A stretch of 64,000 nt of DNA from JBPCMN01 sp013695115 (GTDB lineage Bacteria; Actinomycetota; Acidimicrobiia; IMCC26256; JACDBD01): NCBI GenBank assembly GCA_051002235.1, contig JBPCMN010000009.1:1-64000 (forward strand). The letters run 5' to 3'. Both the position numbers and the translations under genes were made by a program. The notes beneath the pieces are model-generated. The model saw only the letters and a program-made list of their open reading frames with translations. It did not search any database and was not told the DNA's origin. Shown here piece after piece: positions 16,253 to 24,505 of this stretch (within the stretch, counting starts at the first letter, position 1; each line of letters opens with the position of its first letter).

Positions 16253-16705
16253 TCAGACCGTGCCGGTCGCGCCGCGCTCGTTCCTGATCAGTACGGCGCC
16301 GACGATCGACGCGAGCGCGGCGATGAGCAGCAGCCAGTATCCGAAGCCGGTGTCGGTCGTGCCTTTGTCTTGGATGAGGTAGGCGAGCGCCAGGATGGCG
16401 GAGAAGAAGCCCAACGCCAGCAACAACTGAGTGAAGCCGAAGCCCAAGAAGCCTCGCGAGAGGTCGACGTTGGCGAATTTCGTCAGGACGACGAGGAGGC
16501 CCGCCACCACCGCGAAGATCGCGATGAGGGTCGCCACCGGGAACAGAAACGGGAAGTCGCTGCTCCAGGCGCTGAAGTTCTTGTCGACGGTCTCGAGCTC
16601 GGCATTGAATGTCTCTTGCTTGTAGAAGGGCAGGAACGAGGCGATCAACGCGACCGCTCCCGCCGCCATGACCACGATCTCGCCCGGTGTGATCTTGTTG
16701 TCCAC
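16253..16705 (-). CDS. Four-helix membrane protein, paralogue 1 of 3
   Basis: A 150-residue integral membrane protein: TPGEIVVMAAGAVALIASFLPFYK (helix 1), an outer loop with acidic residues, then three more helices (FPVATLIAIFAVVAGLLVVL, GFTQLLLALGFFSAILALAYL, YWLLLIAALASIVGAVLI). A GGAGG site stands ten bases before the GTG. It is about half identical to the next gene upstream and related to 17288-17794, so the three arose by tandem duplication. I know no function; the IVxxAGxxxLIxxFLPFY opening recurs in all three. Confidence 0.75.
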   Translation of the reverse strand: MDNKITPGEIVVMAAGAVALIASFLPFYKQETFNAELETVDKNFSAWSSDFPFLFPVATLIAIFAVVAGLLVVLTKFANVDLSRGFLGFGFTQLLLALGFFSAILALAYLIQDKGTTDTGFGYWLLLIAALASIVGAVLIRNERGATGTV

Positions 16706-16737
16706 TGGATCCAAACCTCCGTCGTGTCGGACGCCGC

Positions 16738-17139
16738 TCAGGCCTGCCGTTCGTTCCTCATGATCACTGCCCCGACGACCGACCCGACCCCCGCGATCAA
16801 CAGGAGGTAGTAGCCGAAGCCGAAGTCGACGCTGCCCTTCTCGGCGATCAGGAAGGCGATCGCCAGGATGGCGGCGAAGAAGCCCAGTGCGAGAAGAAGC
16901 TGGACGAACCCGAATCCGAGCACACCCGCCGAGAGATTCACGTTGGCGAACTTCACGAGGGCGACGAGCACGGCGGCCGCCACCACGAAGAGGGCGATGA
17001 GCGTCGCCACCGGGAACAACCCCTCGTCGAAGGAGTTCGCTGACTCCCCGTTCTTGTAGAAGGGAAGGAATGCGGCGATCAGGCCGACCGCCCCCGCCGC
17101 CAGCACCACGATCTCGCCCGGTGTGACCTTGTTGTTCAC
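16738..17139 (-). CDS. Four-helix membrane protein, paralogue 2 of 3
   Basis: A 133-residue paralogue of the neighbouring gene: NKVTPGEIVVLAAGAVGLIAAFLPFYK, then helices FPVATLIALFVVAAAVLVALV, GFVQLLLALGFFAAILAIAFL and YYLLLIAGVGSVVGAVIM. Its outer loop is shorter (NGESANSFDEG). GGAGG lies ten bases before the GTG start. It ends 33 bp before paralogue 1, so the two are probably cotranscribed. The function is unknown. Confidence 0.75.
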   Translation of the reverse strand: MNNKVTPGEIVVLAAGAVGLIAAFLPFYKNGESANSFDEGLFPVATLIALFVVAAAVLVALVKFANVNLSAGVLGFGFVQLLLALGFFAAILAIAFLIAEKGSVDFGFGYYLLLIAGVGSVVGAVIMRNERQA

Positions 17140-17236
17140 TGGTTCTCGACCTCCATTTCACGAAAGGTGCCGTACCGGGCACCCGCGGAAGCTAGCTGAT
17201 CATGGCCCTTGTGGGATTGCAAGCATCAGGTCAGAC

Positions 17237-17272
17237 GCGAAACGGCCCCCACTCCTGCGGGGGCCGTTTCGC
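17237..17272. terminator. Strong hairpin terminator
   Basis: Perfect 14-bp stem, 17237-17250 (GCGAAACGGCCCCC) with 17259-17272, and an 8-base loop. It is 15 bases past the stop of the minus-strand gene 17288-17794 and separates it from the two paralogues downstream. No U-tract follows the stem on the minus strand beyond the CGTTTCGC arm. Confidence 0.75.
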
Positions 17273-17287
17273 GTGACTCGCTTCGGG

Positions 17288-17794
17288 CTACGCCGTCGGT
17301 GGGGTAGTCGGTGGCGCAGGAGGAGGCGGCGGCGCGGCGGGGCCTCCGGCAGCACCGGCGTCCGCCGGGTCCTGCATCTTCAGGAACGCACCGGCGACGA
17401 GGCCGAGCGCCGCGATCATCGCGACGAAGAGACCGAACTTCCGGTCCAGGTCGCCGAGGTCGACGCCGAACGCCGAGACGCTGTCGGTGATCAGGAGCCG
17501 CAGCAGCACGAGCACTGCCGCCAGACCACCCAGGATCAGGTGGACTTGGCCCCACGTGAGCGATCCGACCTTGGGCATCTCGGTCGTGGTGAAGCGGGCG
17601 AGCGCAATTTGCACCGCCATGGCGAGCGCGAGCAACAGCGGTATCCAACCGAAGAAGAAGTAGTCGAAACCGTTGCGGTTCGCGTCTCCGAAGTCGCTGT
17701 CGAGCCCGTACCAGGGCAGGAACATCGCGATCAGGAAGACGATCGCGCTGATCGCGACGATCCGGTCTCCGGTCGTGAGCTTGTTGAGATCCAT
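17288..17794 (-). CDS. Four-helix membrane protein, paralogue 3 of 3
   Basis: A 168-residue membrane protein starting MDLNKLTTGDRIVAISAIVFL, with helix 1 ending in FLPWYG as the FLPFYK of the two paralogues. Helices follow at FFFGWIPLLLALAMAVQIAL, HLILGGLAAVLVLLRLLI and FVAMIAALGLVAGAFL. It ends in a Pro/Thr/Ala tail (GGPAAPPPPPAPPTTPP) absent from the others. A GGAGG site precedes the ATG. It is separated from paralogues 1 and 2 by the strong hairpin at 17237. The function is unknown. Confidence 0.75.
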   Translation of the reverse strand: MDLNKLTTGDRIVAISAIVFLIAMFLPWYGLDSDFGDANRNGFDYFFFGWIPLLLALAMAVQIALARFTTTEMPKVGSLTWGQVHLILGGLAAVLVLLRLLITDSVSAFGVDLGDLDRKFGLFVAMIAALGLVAGAFLKMQDPADAGAAGGPAAPPPPPAPPTTPPTA

Positions 17795-17910
17795 GCACAG
17801 CCTCCGACGACTGCTCGAGGTGAATCGCCGGGTGCGGCGACCGGGGAAGCACACCACGGGCGCCGTGCTTATTGCAAGAGCCGTTCCCGGCCCGGGGGTA
17901 GCTTGAGCCC

Positions 17911-18465
17911 ATGCGGCGGATCGGGGTGCTGGCATCGGGAAGCGGGACCATCCTCCAGTCCCTTCTCGACGCCGACCTCCCGATCGTGGTCGTGGTCGTC
18001 GACCGGCCCTGCGCCGCGACCGAGCGGGCCGACCAGGCCGGGATTGCGACCGAGCTCGTCGAGCGATCCGGCTTCGGCCCCGACTTCGACCGCCTCGCCT
18101 ACACCCATCGGGTGGTAGACGCGCTCGAGCGCCATCGGATCGAGCTCGTCGCCATGGCCGGGTTCATGACGGTGCTCGAGAAGCCGATCTTCGACGCCTA
18201 TCCCGGGAGCATCACGAACACGCACCCGGCGCTGCTCCCGGCGTTCAAGGGCGCCCACTCGGTCGAGGAGACCCTCGCCGCCGGGGTGAAGGTCACCGGC
18301 TGCACGGTGCACCTCGCCACCCTGGAGGTCGACGACGGTCCGATCCTCGCCCAGGAGGCGGTACCGGTCCTCGACGACGACACGGTGGACTCGCTCCATG
18401 AGCGGATCAAGGAGGTCGAGCGCCGCCTCTACCCCCAGGTGCTGCGGGAGCTGATCGAGCAGTGA
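17911..18465 (+). CDS. purN: Phosphoribosylglycinamide formyltransferase
   Basis: A 184-residue GAR transformylase, the folate-dependent third step of purine synthesis. It has the GAR-binding GVLASGSGTILQSLL, and the catalytic Asn/His/Asp triad in ITNTHPALLPAFKGAHSVEETLAAG (NTHPALLP holds N and H, about residues 94-101) and LATLEVDDGPILAQEA. It is slightly short but complete. TAGCTT six bases before the ATG indicates a leaderless start. The stop overlaps purH. Confidence 0.95.
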   Translation: MRRIGVLASGSGTILQSLLDADLPIVVVVVDRPCAATERADQAGIATELVERSGFGPDFDRLAYTHRVVDALERHRIELVAMAGFMTVLEKPIFDAYPGSITNTHPALLPAFKGAHSVEETLAAGVKVTGCTVHLATLEVDDGPILAQEAVPVLDDDTVDSLHERIKEVERRLYPQVLRELIEQ

Positions 18466-19967
18466 AGCGCGCCCTGCTCTCCGTCTGGGACAAGGCGGGC
18501 CTCACCGACTTCGGCCGGGCCCTGCACGAGCTCGGGTTCGAGCTGGTGGCTTCGGGCAACACCGCCGCCGCCCTGGAGAAGGCGGGCGTGCCCGTCACCG
18601 CGGTCGAGGACGTCACCGGCGCGCCCGAGCTGCTCGAGGGTCGCGTCAAGACACTGCACCCGCGCATCCACGGTGGCCTGCTCGCCGACCTGGGCAAGGC
18701 AGGCCATCGCGCCGATCTCGAGACGCACGGCATCGCCCCGTTCGATCTCGTGGTGAGCAACCTGTACCCGTTCACCGAGTCGCCCGACATCGAGACGATC
18801 GACATCGGTGGCCCCGCGATGGTTCGAGCAGCGGCGAAGAACCACGCCTGGGTCGCGGTAGTGACCGACCCGGGGCAGTATCCCGGCGTGCTCGAAGAGC
18901 TCCGTGGCGGCGACGGCTCGCTCTCCGACGACACCCGCCGCCGGCTGGCGCTCGAAGCATTCGCGCACACGGCGGCGTACGACGGCGCCATCGTCCGCTG
19001 GCTCCAGGGCGACGAAACGCTGCCGCGTCATGTCGTCGTCGCGCTCGAGCGCACCGGCGACGAGCTGCGCTACGGCGAGAACCCGCACCAGCAGGCCGCC
19101 CGGTACCGCACGGTTGGCGAACGCAGCTGGTGGGACGACACCGTCCAACACGGTGGGCTCGCGCTCTCGTACCTCAACCTCTACGACACCGAAGCGGCGT
19201 GGCAGCTCGTCCACGATCTCGGTAACCGCCCCGCCTGCGCCATCATCAAGCACGCCAACCCCTGCGGTGTCGCCGTCGCCGACGATCTCGCCACCGCCTA
19301 TCAGCACGCGCTCGAGTGTGACGACCTGTCCGCGTTCGGCGGGATCGTCGCCCTCAACCGCCCCATCGACGCTGCCACCGCCGCGCGCATGGTCGCCGGA
19401 CCGCAAGCCGACGTCGTCATCGCGCCCGGCTGGCCCGACGGCAGCGTGGAGGCATTGACGAAGAAGCGCAAGAACACCCGCCTGCTCGAGGCGCCCGAGC
19501 CAACACGCGATCCGCTCGATTTCCGAACGCTCAGCGGCGGCTTCCTGATCCAGGAGGCGCCACACTTCGCGAAGAGCCGTGCGGACTGGCGCGTCGTCAC
19601 CAAGTTGTCGCCGACTGACGACCAGTGGCTGGATGCCGAGATGGCGTGGCGCGTGTGCGGGTACGTGAAGTCGAACTCCGTCGTCCTCGTGAAGGACCTT
19701 CAAGCCGTCGGCATCGGCGCCGGCCAGCAGAGCCGGGTCGGCGCCGGTGAGATCGCAGTGAAAAAAGCCGAAGGGCGCGCCAAAGGCGGCGCGTCGGCCA
19801 CCGACGGCTTCTATCCCTTCGCCGACGGCATCGAGGCCGCCGCTGACGCCGGGGTGGCGGTCGTGGTCCAGCCCGGAGGGGCGATACGCGACGACGAGCT
19901 GATCGCCCGAGCCGACGAGCTCGGCCTCGCCATGGTCATGACCGGCGAACGGCATTTTCTCCACTGA
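18462..19967 (+). CDS. purH: Bifunctional AICAR transformylase / IMP cyclohydrolase
   Basis: A 501-residue PurH that performs the last two steps to IMP. The N-terminal cyclohydrolase domain carries LLSVWDKAGLTDFGRAL, GRVKTLHPRIHGGLL and DLVVSNLYPF; the transformylase domain carries RYGENPHQQAARY, the catalytic IIKHANPCGVA (Lys-His) and SNSVVLVKD. The GTG overlaps the purN stop and the stop overlaps the folD ATG (TGATG), so three folate/purine genes are one coupled operon. Confidence 0.97.
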   Translation: MKRALLSVWDKAGLTDFGRALHELGFELVASGNTAAALEKAGVPVTAVEDVTGAPELLEGRVKTLHPRIHGGLLADLGKAGHRADLETHGIAPFDLVVSNLYPFTESPDIETIDIGGPAMVRAAAKNHAWVAVVTDPGQYPGVLEELRGGDGSLSDDTRRRLALEAFAHTAAYDGAIVRWLQGDETLPRHVVVALERTGDELRYGENPHQQAARYRTVGERSWWDDTVQHGGLALSYLNLYDTEAAWQLVHDLGNRPACAIIKHANPCGVAVADDLATAYQHALECDDLSAFGGIVALNRPIDAATAARMVAGPQADVVIAPGWPDGSVEALTKKRKNTRLLEAPEPTRDPLDFRTLSGGFLIQEAPHFAKSRADWRVVTKLSPTDDQWLDAEMAWRVCGYVKSNSVVLVKDLQAVGIGAGQQSRVGAGEIAVKKAEGRAKGGASATDGFYPFADGIEAAADAGVAVVVQPGGAIRDDELIARADELGLAMVMTGERHFLH

Positions 19968-20827
19968 TGGCAGCCAAGCTGCTTGACGGGAACGCCTTCT
20001 TGGAGACGGTCAAGGCCGAGCTCGCGGTGCGGGTGAAGGCGCTGGGCGATCAGGGCGTCACGCCGGGTCTCGGCACGATCCTGGTCGGTGACGACGAGAG
20101 CAGCGCGTCGTACGTCCGCATGAAACACGAGAACTCGGCCGAGCTCGGCATCGCCTCGTTCCACCAGGAGCTCCCGGCCGACGCCACCCAGGACGAGGTC
20201 TTTGCCGCGGTCAGCGCGTTCAACGAGAACCCCGACGTCGACGCCTTCCTCGTGCAGCTGCCCCTGCCGAAGCACCTCGACGAGGAGGCCACGCTGCGGG
20301 CGGTCGACCCCGACAAGGACGTCGACGGTCTCCATCCCGTGAACCTGGGCCGGCTGGTGATGGGCGTCGACGCGCCGGTCGCGTGCACGCCGGCCGGCAT
20401 CCAGGCCCTGCTGGTGCATTACGGCGTTCCGATCGAGGGTCGCCACGTCGTCATCGTCGGTCGAGGCCTCACCATCGGCCGACCCCTCGCCAACCTCCTC
20501 AGCCTCAAGCGACCCAACGCCAACGCCGCGGTAACAGTGGTGCACACCGGCATCTCCGACCTCGGGGCTTACACGCGCGAGGCAGACATCCTGATCGTCG
20601 CCGCCGGTGCGCCCGGCATCGTCACTCCCGAGATGGTGAGCCCGGGGGCTGCGGTGGTGAGCGCGGGGGTGACGTTCGGGGAGGGCCGCAAGCTGCTCCC
20701 CGACGTCGACGAGGCGGTTGCCGAGGTCGCGGGCTGGATCACTCCGCGGCTGGGCGGGGTCGGCCCGACGACCCGTGGCATGTTGCTGCGCAACACCGTG
20801 GCCGCGGCCAGCCGTCGAGCGCACTGA
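19967..20827 (+). CDS. folD: Methylenetetrahydrofolate dehydrogenase / cyclohydrolase
   Basis: A 286-residue FolD that converts 5,10-methylene-THF to 10-formyl-THF with NADP. Motifs: GLGTILVGDDESSASYVRMK (with the YxxxK pair), DVDAFLVQLPLPKHLDE, the dinucleotide-binding VIVGRGLTIGRPLANLL and the C-terminal ITPRLGGVGPTTRGML. Its product is the cofactor of both PurN and PurH encoded just upstream, which explains the operon. The start ATG shares a base with the purH stop. Confidence 0.97.
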   Translation: MAAKLLDGNAFLETVKAELAVRVKALGDQGVTPGLGTILVGDDESSASYVRMKHENSAELGIASFHQELPADATQDEVFAAVSAFNENPDVDAFLVQLPLPKHLDEEATLRAVDPDKDVDGLHPVNLGRLVMGVDAPVACTPAGIQALLVHYGVPIEGRHVVIVGRGLTIGRPLANLLSLKRPNANAAVTVVHTGISDLGAYTREADILIVAAGAPGIVTPEMVSPGAAVVSAGVTFGEGRKLLPDVDEAVAEVAGWITPRLGGVGPTTRGMLLRNTVAAASRRAH

Positions 20828-20949
20828 GCTCGAGCGTCGCGGTCGGCAACCGGATCCTGCAGTTCGACGTCCTCGGCTCCGAGGTGTCGCCGGAGGACGT
20901 GGGGGCCATCGACGAGGGACTCGTCAGGAAGGCCGTCCCCCGGTTCTGA
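20824..20949 (+). other. Open segment after folD without a standard start
   Basis: A protein-like frame of about 41 residues (SVAVGNRILQFDVLGSEVSP, then EDVGAIDEGLVRKAVPRF and TGA) follows folD in another frame. Only a CTG (20824) could start it. It may be the tail of a lost gene or a small protein with unusual initiation. Nothing else is seen in the 213 bp between folD and the zinc-ribbon gene. Confidence 0.2.
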
Positions 20950-21040
20950 CCAGCGGGTGCTCGACACCCGCGCGCGCTCGCGCTAGAAAGCGCTACATCG
21001 ACGCGGGGGCCGGGCGGGTCAGTCGGGGGCTGTCAAGATC

Positions 21041-21268
21041 TTGAGCGCGCAGTTCGACATGCCGACAGCTGTCCCGGTGTCCGGGTCGTGCCCGCTGTGT
21101 GGACTCGCCGTCGAAGCTGTTGCCACCCGCTGCGCCGCCTGCGGCTATCACCTCGCCGGCATCGACGGTCGCCCCGGCCCGCTCACCCGCCCGGCGCTGT
21201 GGTGGACCACCGCCGGGCTCGCGATCGTCTACGTCGTCACCCTGCTGATCGTCCTCGCCGCTCGCTGA
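21041..21268 (+). CDS. Small zinc-ribbon membrane protein
   Basis: A 75-residue protein with a zinc ribbon (CPLCGLAVEAVATRCAACGY, two CxxC pairs) followed by one transmembrane helix (WWTTAGLAIVYVVTLLIVLAA). Translation starts at TTG 21041 or ATG 21059; no clear ribosome site decides. Such single-pass zinc-ribbon proteins are common and uncharacterised in actinobacteria. It ends 57 bp before the icd leader. Confidence 0.65.
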   Translation: MSAQFDMPTAVPVSGSCPLCGLAVEAVATRCAACGYHLAGIDGRPGPLTRPALWWTTAGLAIVYVVTLLIVLAAR

Positions 21269-21325
21269 GTGAGGATGGCGCGGCCCGCTGAGGGCCCCGC
21301 AAGACCCCCCGGGTACGATCACGCG

Positions 21326-21421
21326 GTGGAAGCGGCACGATCAAGCCACGACGGATCAACGCGGCGTCCGAGTGAGCGCCCGCGTCGTCAGGTACCCGGA
21401 GCGAAAGCGACGAGGCAATAG
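21326..21421 (+). CDS. Putative leader peptide upstream of icd
   Basis: A 31-residue frame, the most diverged intact copy. It opens GTG-EAARSSHDGS, then TRRPSERPRRQVPG, then AKATRQ and TAG. The positions of the start, the RPSERPR core and the TAG match the guaB3 copy codon for codon. TACGAT (21314-21319) lies six bases before the GTG, so the peptide is probably made from a leaderless transcript and icd is reached only by passing through it. TAG is three bases from the icd ATG. The hairpin has largely decayed here. Confidence 0.6.
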   Translation: MEAARSSHDGSTRRPSERPRRQVPGAKATRQ

Positions 21422-21424
21422 AGC

Positions 21425-22627
21425 ATGCCCGAGAAGATCACCCTGGCCGACGGCGCGCTGCGCGTCCCCGACGAGCCGATCATCCCGTTCATCGAGGGCG
21501 ACGGCACCGGTGTCGACATCTGGCCCGCGGCCCAGCGGGTCATGGACGCCGCGGTCGAGAAGTCGTACGGCGGCCGGCGCACGATCGCCTGGACCGAGGT
21601 GCTGGCGGGCCAGAAGGCGTTCGACCAGACCGGCGACTGGCTCCCCGAGGCGACCGTCGACTCGTTCCGCGACCACCTCATCGGCATCAAGGGGCCGCTC
21701 ACCACTCCCGTCGGCGGCGGCATCCGCAGCCTCAACGTCGCCCTGCGCCAGATCCTCGACCTCTACGTCTGCCTGCGCCCGGTGCGCTGGTTCAAGGGCG
21801 TCCCGAGCCCGGTGCTGCACCCCGAGAAGGTCGACATGGTCATCTTCCGGGAGAACACCGAGGACATCTACGCCGGCCTCGAGGTGGAGGAGGGCACTCC
21901 CGAAGCCAAGAAGCTGATCGAGATGCTGCGGGACGCGTTCGGCTGGGAGATCCGGCCCGACTCCGGCGTCGGCATCAAGCCGGTCTCGGAGACCGGGTCG
22001 AAGCGCCTGGTCCGCGCCGCCCTGCAGTACGCGGTCAGTCGGAAGCGGGCGTCGGTGACGCTCGTGCACAAGGGCAACATCCAGAAGTTCACCGAGGGCG
22101 CGTTCCGAAATTGGGGCTACGAGGTCACCCGGGACGAGTTCTCCGATGTCGCCGTCGGGTGGGACGACTGCGGCGGCGATCCCGGCGGCAAGATTCTGGT
22201 GAAGGACAACATCGCCGACATCACCCTCCAGCAGGTGCTCACCCGCCCCGACGAGTTCGACGTCATCGCGACCACGAACCTCAACGGCGACTACATCTCC
22301 GATGCGCTCGCGGCTCAGGTCGGGGGCATCGGCATCGCTCCAGGAGGCAACATCAACTACGTCACCGGCCACGGGATCTTCGAGGCGACTCACGGCACCG
22401 CGCCCAAGTACGCGGGGCAGGACAAAGTGAACCCGGGCTCGGTGCTGCTGTCGGGCGTGATGATGTTCGAGCACCTCGGCTGGCAGGAAGCGGCCGACGC
22501 CGTCGTCGCCGCGCTCGAGGCGACCATCGCCGACAAGATCGTCACCTACGACTTCGCCCGGCTCATGGAGGGTGCCACCGAGGTGAAGACATCGGAGTTC
22601 GCGTCCGCCATCATCGACCGGCTCTGA
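21425..22627 (+). CDS. icd: Isocitrate dehydrogenase (NADP)
   Basis: A 400-residue homodimeric IDH of the E. coli type, oxidising isocitrate to 2-oxoglutarate in the TCA cycle. The phosphate and substrate sites are FIEGDGTGVDIWPAAQRVMDA, the serine/arginine loop GGGIRSLNVALRQ, VIFRENTEDIYAGLE and the metal aspartates in the DYISDALAAQVGG segment. The cofactor loop HGTAPKYAGQDKVNPGS has Lys-Tyr after HGTAP, which marks NADP rather than NAD preference. The only upstream signals are the leader peptide and its promoter. Confidence 0.96.
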   Translation: MPEKITLADGALRVPDEPIIPFIEGDGTGVDIWPAAQRVMDAAVEKSYGGRRTIAWTEVLAGQKAFDQTGDWLPEATVDSFRDHLIGIKGPLTTPVGGGIRSLNVALRQILDLYVCLRPVRWFKGVPSPVLHPEKVDMVIFRENTEDIYAGLEVEEGTPEAKKLIEMLRDAFGWEIRPDSGVGIKPVSETGSKRLVRAALQYAVSRKRASVTLVHKGNIQKFTEGAFRNWGYEVTRDEFSDVAVGWDDCGGDPGGKILVKDNIADITLQQVLTRPDEFDVIATTNLNGDYISDALAAQVGGIGIAPGGNINYVTGHGIFEATHGTAPKYAGQDKVNPGSVLLSGVMMFEHLGWQEAADAVVAALEATIADKIVTYDFARLMEGATEVKTSEFASAIIDRL

Positions 22628-22663
22628 CCGTCTCTCCAACGACGAGCGCTCCGTAGGAGTGGT

Positions 22664-23461
22664 GTGATCCTCGCCGAGCTCAACGTCCGCCACACCCGGC
22701 GGCACATGCCGACCCGGCGGGTCGCGCTCGGCGACCACTACCTGCCCACCGGTGGCCCCGGCTACGGCGCCGTGCTCCTGGGCGCGGTCGCGGCCGACAG
22801 CGCGCCCGGCCTCGATCCCGAGCAGCAGGACGCGCTGGCTCGCTTCCTCGACGACGCCCGACGTGACGAGCTGTCCGTGCCGCGGATCGCGATGCGGTAC
22901 CGGCTCCAGACCGACGTGCACGGGCTCGACCGTTCCCGCCACCGCATCGTCGGCGAGGACGCGGTCGGCGGGAACGGCGACCGGCCCCGCGTCGTGCTCG
23001 AGCTCGACGTCCACGGCCGCGCCGACCCCCAGCTGATCGGGACGGTGATGGCCGCGGCCGCGCTCCCGACCCGGGACGCCCGCCAGATCGCGTTCCGCGC
23101 GATCGAGGGCGCGCTCGCCCGGCCGGGAGTGCTCCCGGAGGGCGTCGTGCTGCGCCGCCTCTATGAAGGCGTCCCCGGTGCCCGGCCGGCCGCGCCCGGT
23201 GCCGGCGGGTACGGTGCCGGCCCCGCCCTCGACCCGTGGCGGAGTGTCCCCGCCGAGCGCCGCTGGGCCATGGAGGTCCTCGGGCTCGGCGCGGTCATGA
23301 CGATCGACCGCGACGACGTCCAGCGCCGGTTCCGGCGCCTGGTGCGCCTGGCCCATCCCGACCATGGCGGCGTGGTCATCGGCGCGGCCGAGCGCATCGC
23401 CGAGCTCACCGAGGCGCGCGAGCTGTTGCTCACCGTTCTTGCGTCGCAAACCCTCGCCTGA
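22664..23461 (+). CDS. Protein with C-terminal J domain
   Basis: A 265-residue protein. Residues about 205-260 form a J domain with the HPD signature (RRFRRLVRLAHPDHGG), the motif that stimulates DnaK ATPase. The N-terminal 190 residues are not a known J-protein body: they contain DARRDELSVPRIAMRYRLQTD and DVHGRADPQLIGTVMAAAALP. There is no Gly/Phe or zinc region. The GTG start follows TAGGAG. The stop codon lies inside an inverted repeat at 23441-23477. Confidence 0.75.
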   Translation: MILAELNVRHTRRHMPTRRVALGDHYLPTGGPGYGAVLLGAVAADSAPGLDPEQQDALARFLDDARRDELSVPRIAMRYRLQTDVHGLDRSRHRIVGEDAVGGNGDRPRVVLELDVHGRADPQLIGTVMAAAALPTRDARQIAFRAIEGALARPGVLPEGVVLRRLYEGVPGARPAAPGAGGYGAGPALDPWRSVPAERRWAMEVLGLGAVMTIDRDDVQRRFRRLVRLAHPDHGGVVIGAAERIAELTEARELLLTVLASQTLA

Positions 23462-23477
23462 GGTGGGTTTGCGACGC
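23441..23477 (+). terminator. Inverted repeat spanning a stop codon
   Basis: A perfect 13-bp inverted repeat, 23441-23453 (GCGTCGCAAACCC) with 23465-23477, loop of 11 bases. It includes the last codons and the TGA of the J-domain gene and sits about 30 bases before the mdh ATG. It is probably the terminator of the upstream gene; an operator for mdh is possible. Confidence 0.6.
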
Positions 23478-23509
23478 CAAAACGATGGGTGGCGGTAAGG
23501 TCCCGCGCC

Positions 23510-24505
23510 ATGGCCGCTACGAAGTCTCCCGTCCACGTCACCGTCACCGGCGCGGCCGGTCACATCGGCTACGCGCTCGTGCATCGGATCGCGTCGGGCC
23601 AGCTGCTCGGACCCGACCAGCCGATCGTGCTGCGCCTGCTCGAGATCGAACCGGCCATGGCCGCGCTCGAGGGCGTGGTGATGGAGCTGGAGGACGGCGC
23701 CCACCCGTTGCTCGAGGGCACCGAGGCCACCGCCGATCTCGAGCACGCGTTCGCCGGCGCGTCGTGGTGCCTCCTGGTCGGCTCGATCCCGCGCAAAGCG
23801 GGCATGGAGCGCAGCGACCTCCTGACCGTGAACGGCGGGATCTTCAAGCCCCAGGGCGAGGCGATCAACGCCCACGCCGCGGACGACGTCCGGATCCTCG
23901 TCGTCGGCAACCCGTGCAACACCAACTGCCTGATCGCCCGCTCGAACGCCCCCGACATCCCCGCCGACCGCTGGTTCGCGATGACCCGCCTCGACGAGAA
24001 CCGGGCCAAGACCCAGCTCGCCCGCAAGGCGGGCGTCCCCGTGCGTGACGTGACCAACCTGGCCATCTGGGGGAACCACTCGACGACGCAGTTCCCCGAC
24101 TTCGTCCACGCCCTCATCGGCGGCAAGCCCGCGCCCGACGTGATCACCGATCTCGACTGGCTCCAGGGACCGTTCATCGAGACCGTGCAGAAGCGAGGCG
24201 CGGCGGTGATCGAGGCGCGGGGCGCGTCCTCGGCCGCGTCAGCGGCCCACGCCGCCATCGACTCGGTGAACAGCATCTGGCGCAAGACGCCGAAGGGGGA
24301 CTGGCACTCGCTCGCGGTGGCCAGCCGAGGGGAGTACGACATCGCCGAGGGTCTCCAGTTCGGGTACCCCGTGCGCAGCGACGGATGGTCATGGGAGGTC
24401 GTCGAGGGCATCGAGCACGGCGAGTTCGCCCAGCAGAAGATCAAGGCGACCACCGACGAGCTCCTCGAGGAACGCGAGGAAGTGAAGGACCTTCTCCCGT
24501 CGTGA
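23510..24505 (+). CDS. mdh: Malate dehydrogenase
   Basis: A 331-residue NAD-dependent MDH of the cytosolic/actinobacterial type. It has the Rossmann opening VTVTGAAGHIGYALVHRI, GSIPRKAGMERSDLL (substrate loop with the two arginines), the VVGNPCNTNCLIA strand, LDENRAKTQLA and the catalytic histidine in IWGNHSTTQFPD. It interconverts malate and oxaloacetate in the TCA cycle. The start at 23510 is set by homology; TAAGGT eight bases upstream suggests a near-leaderless mRNA. The stop overlaps the ogt GTG. Confidence 0.95.
   Translation: MAATKSPVHVTVTGAAGHIGYALVHRIASGQLLGPDQPIVLRLLEIEPAMAALEGVVMELEDGAHPLLEGTEATADLEHAFAGASWCLLVGSIPRKAGMERSDLLTVNGGIFKPQGEAINAHAADDVRILVVGNPCNTNCLIARSNAPDIPADRWFAMTRLDENRAKTQLARKAGVPVRDVTNLAIWGNHSTTQFPDFVHALIGGKPAPDVITDLDWLQGPFIETVQKRGAAVIEARGASSAASAAHAAIDSVNSIWRKTPKGDWHSLAVASRGEYDIAEGLQFGYPVRSDGWSWEVVEGIEHGEFAQQKIKATTDELLEEREEVKDLLPS

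Noticed and set aside
16246..16262. Programmed +1 frameshift of the prfB kind at GTC TGA C
   Set aside because: A Val-tRNA slip from GTC to TCT would not re-pair well, and no upstream ribosome-binding stimulator is seen; kept only as one option for the DUF4202 start.
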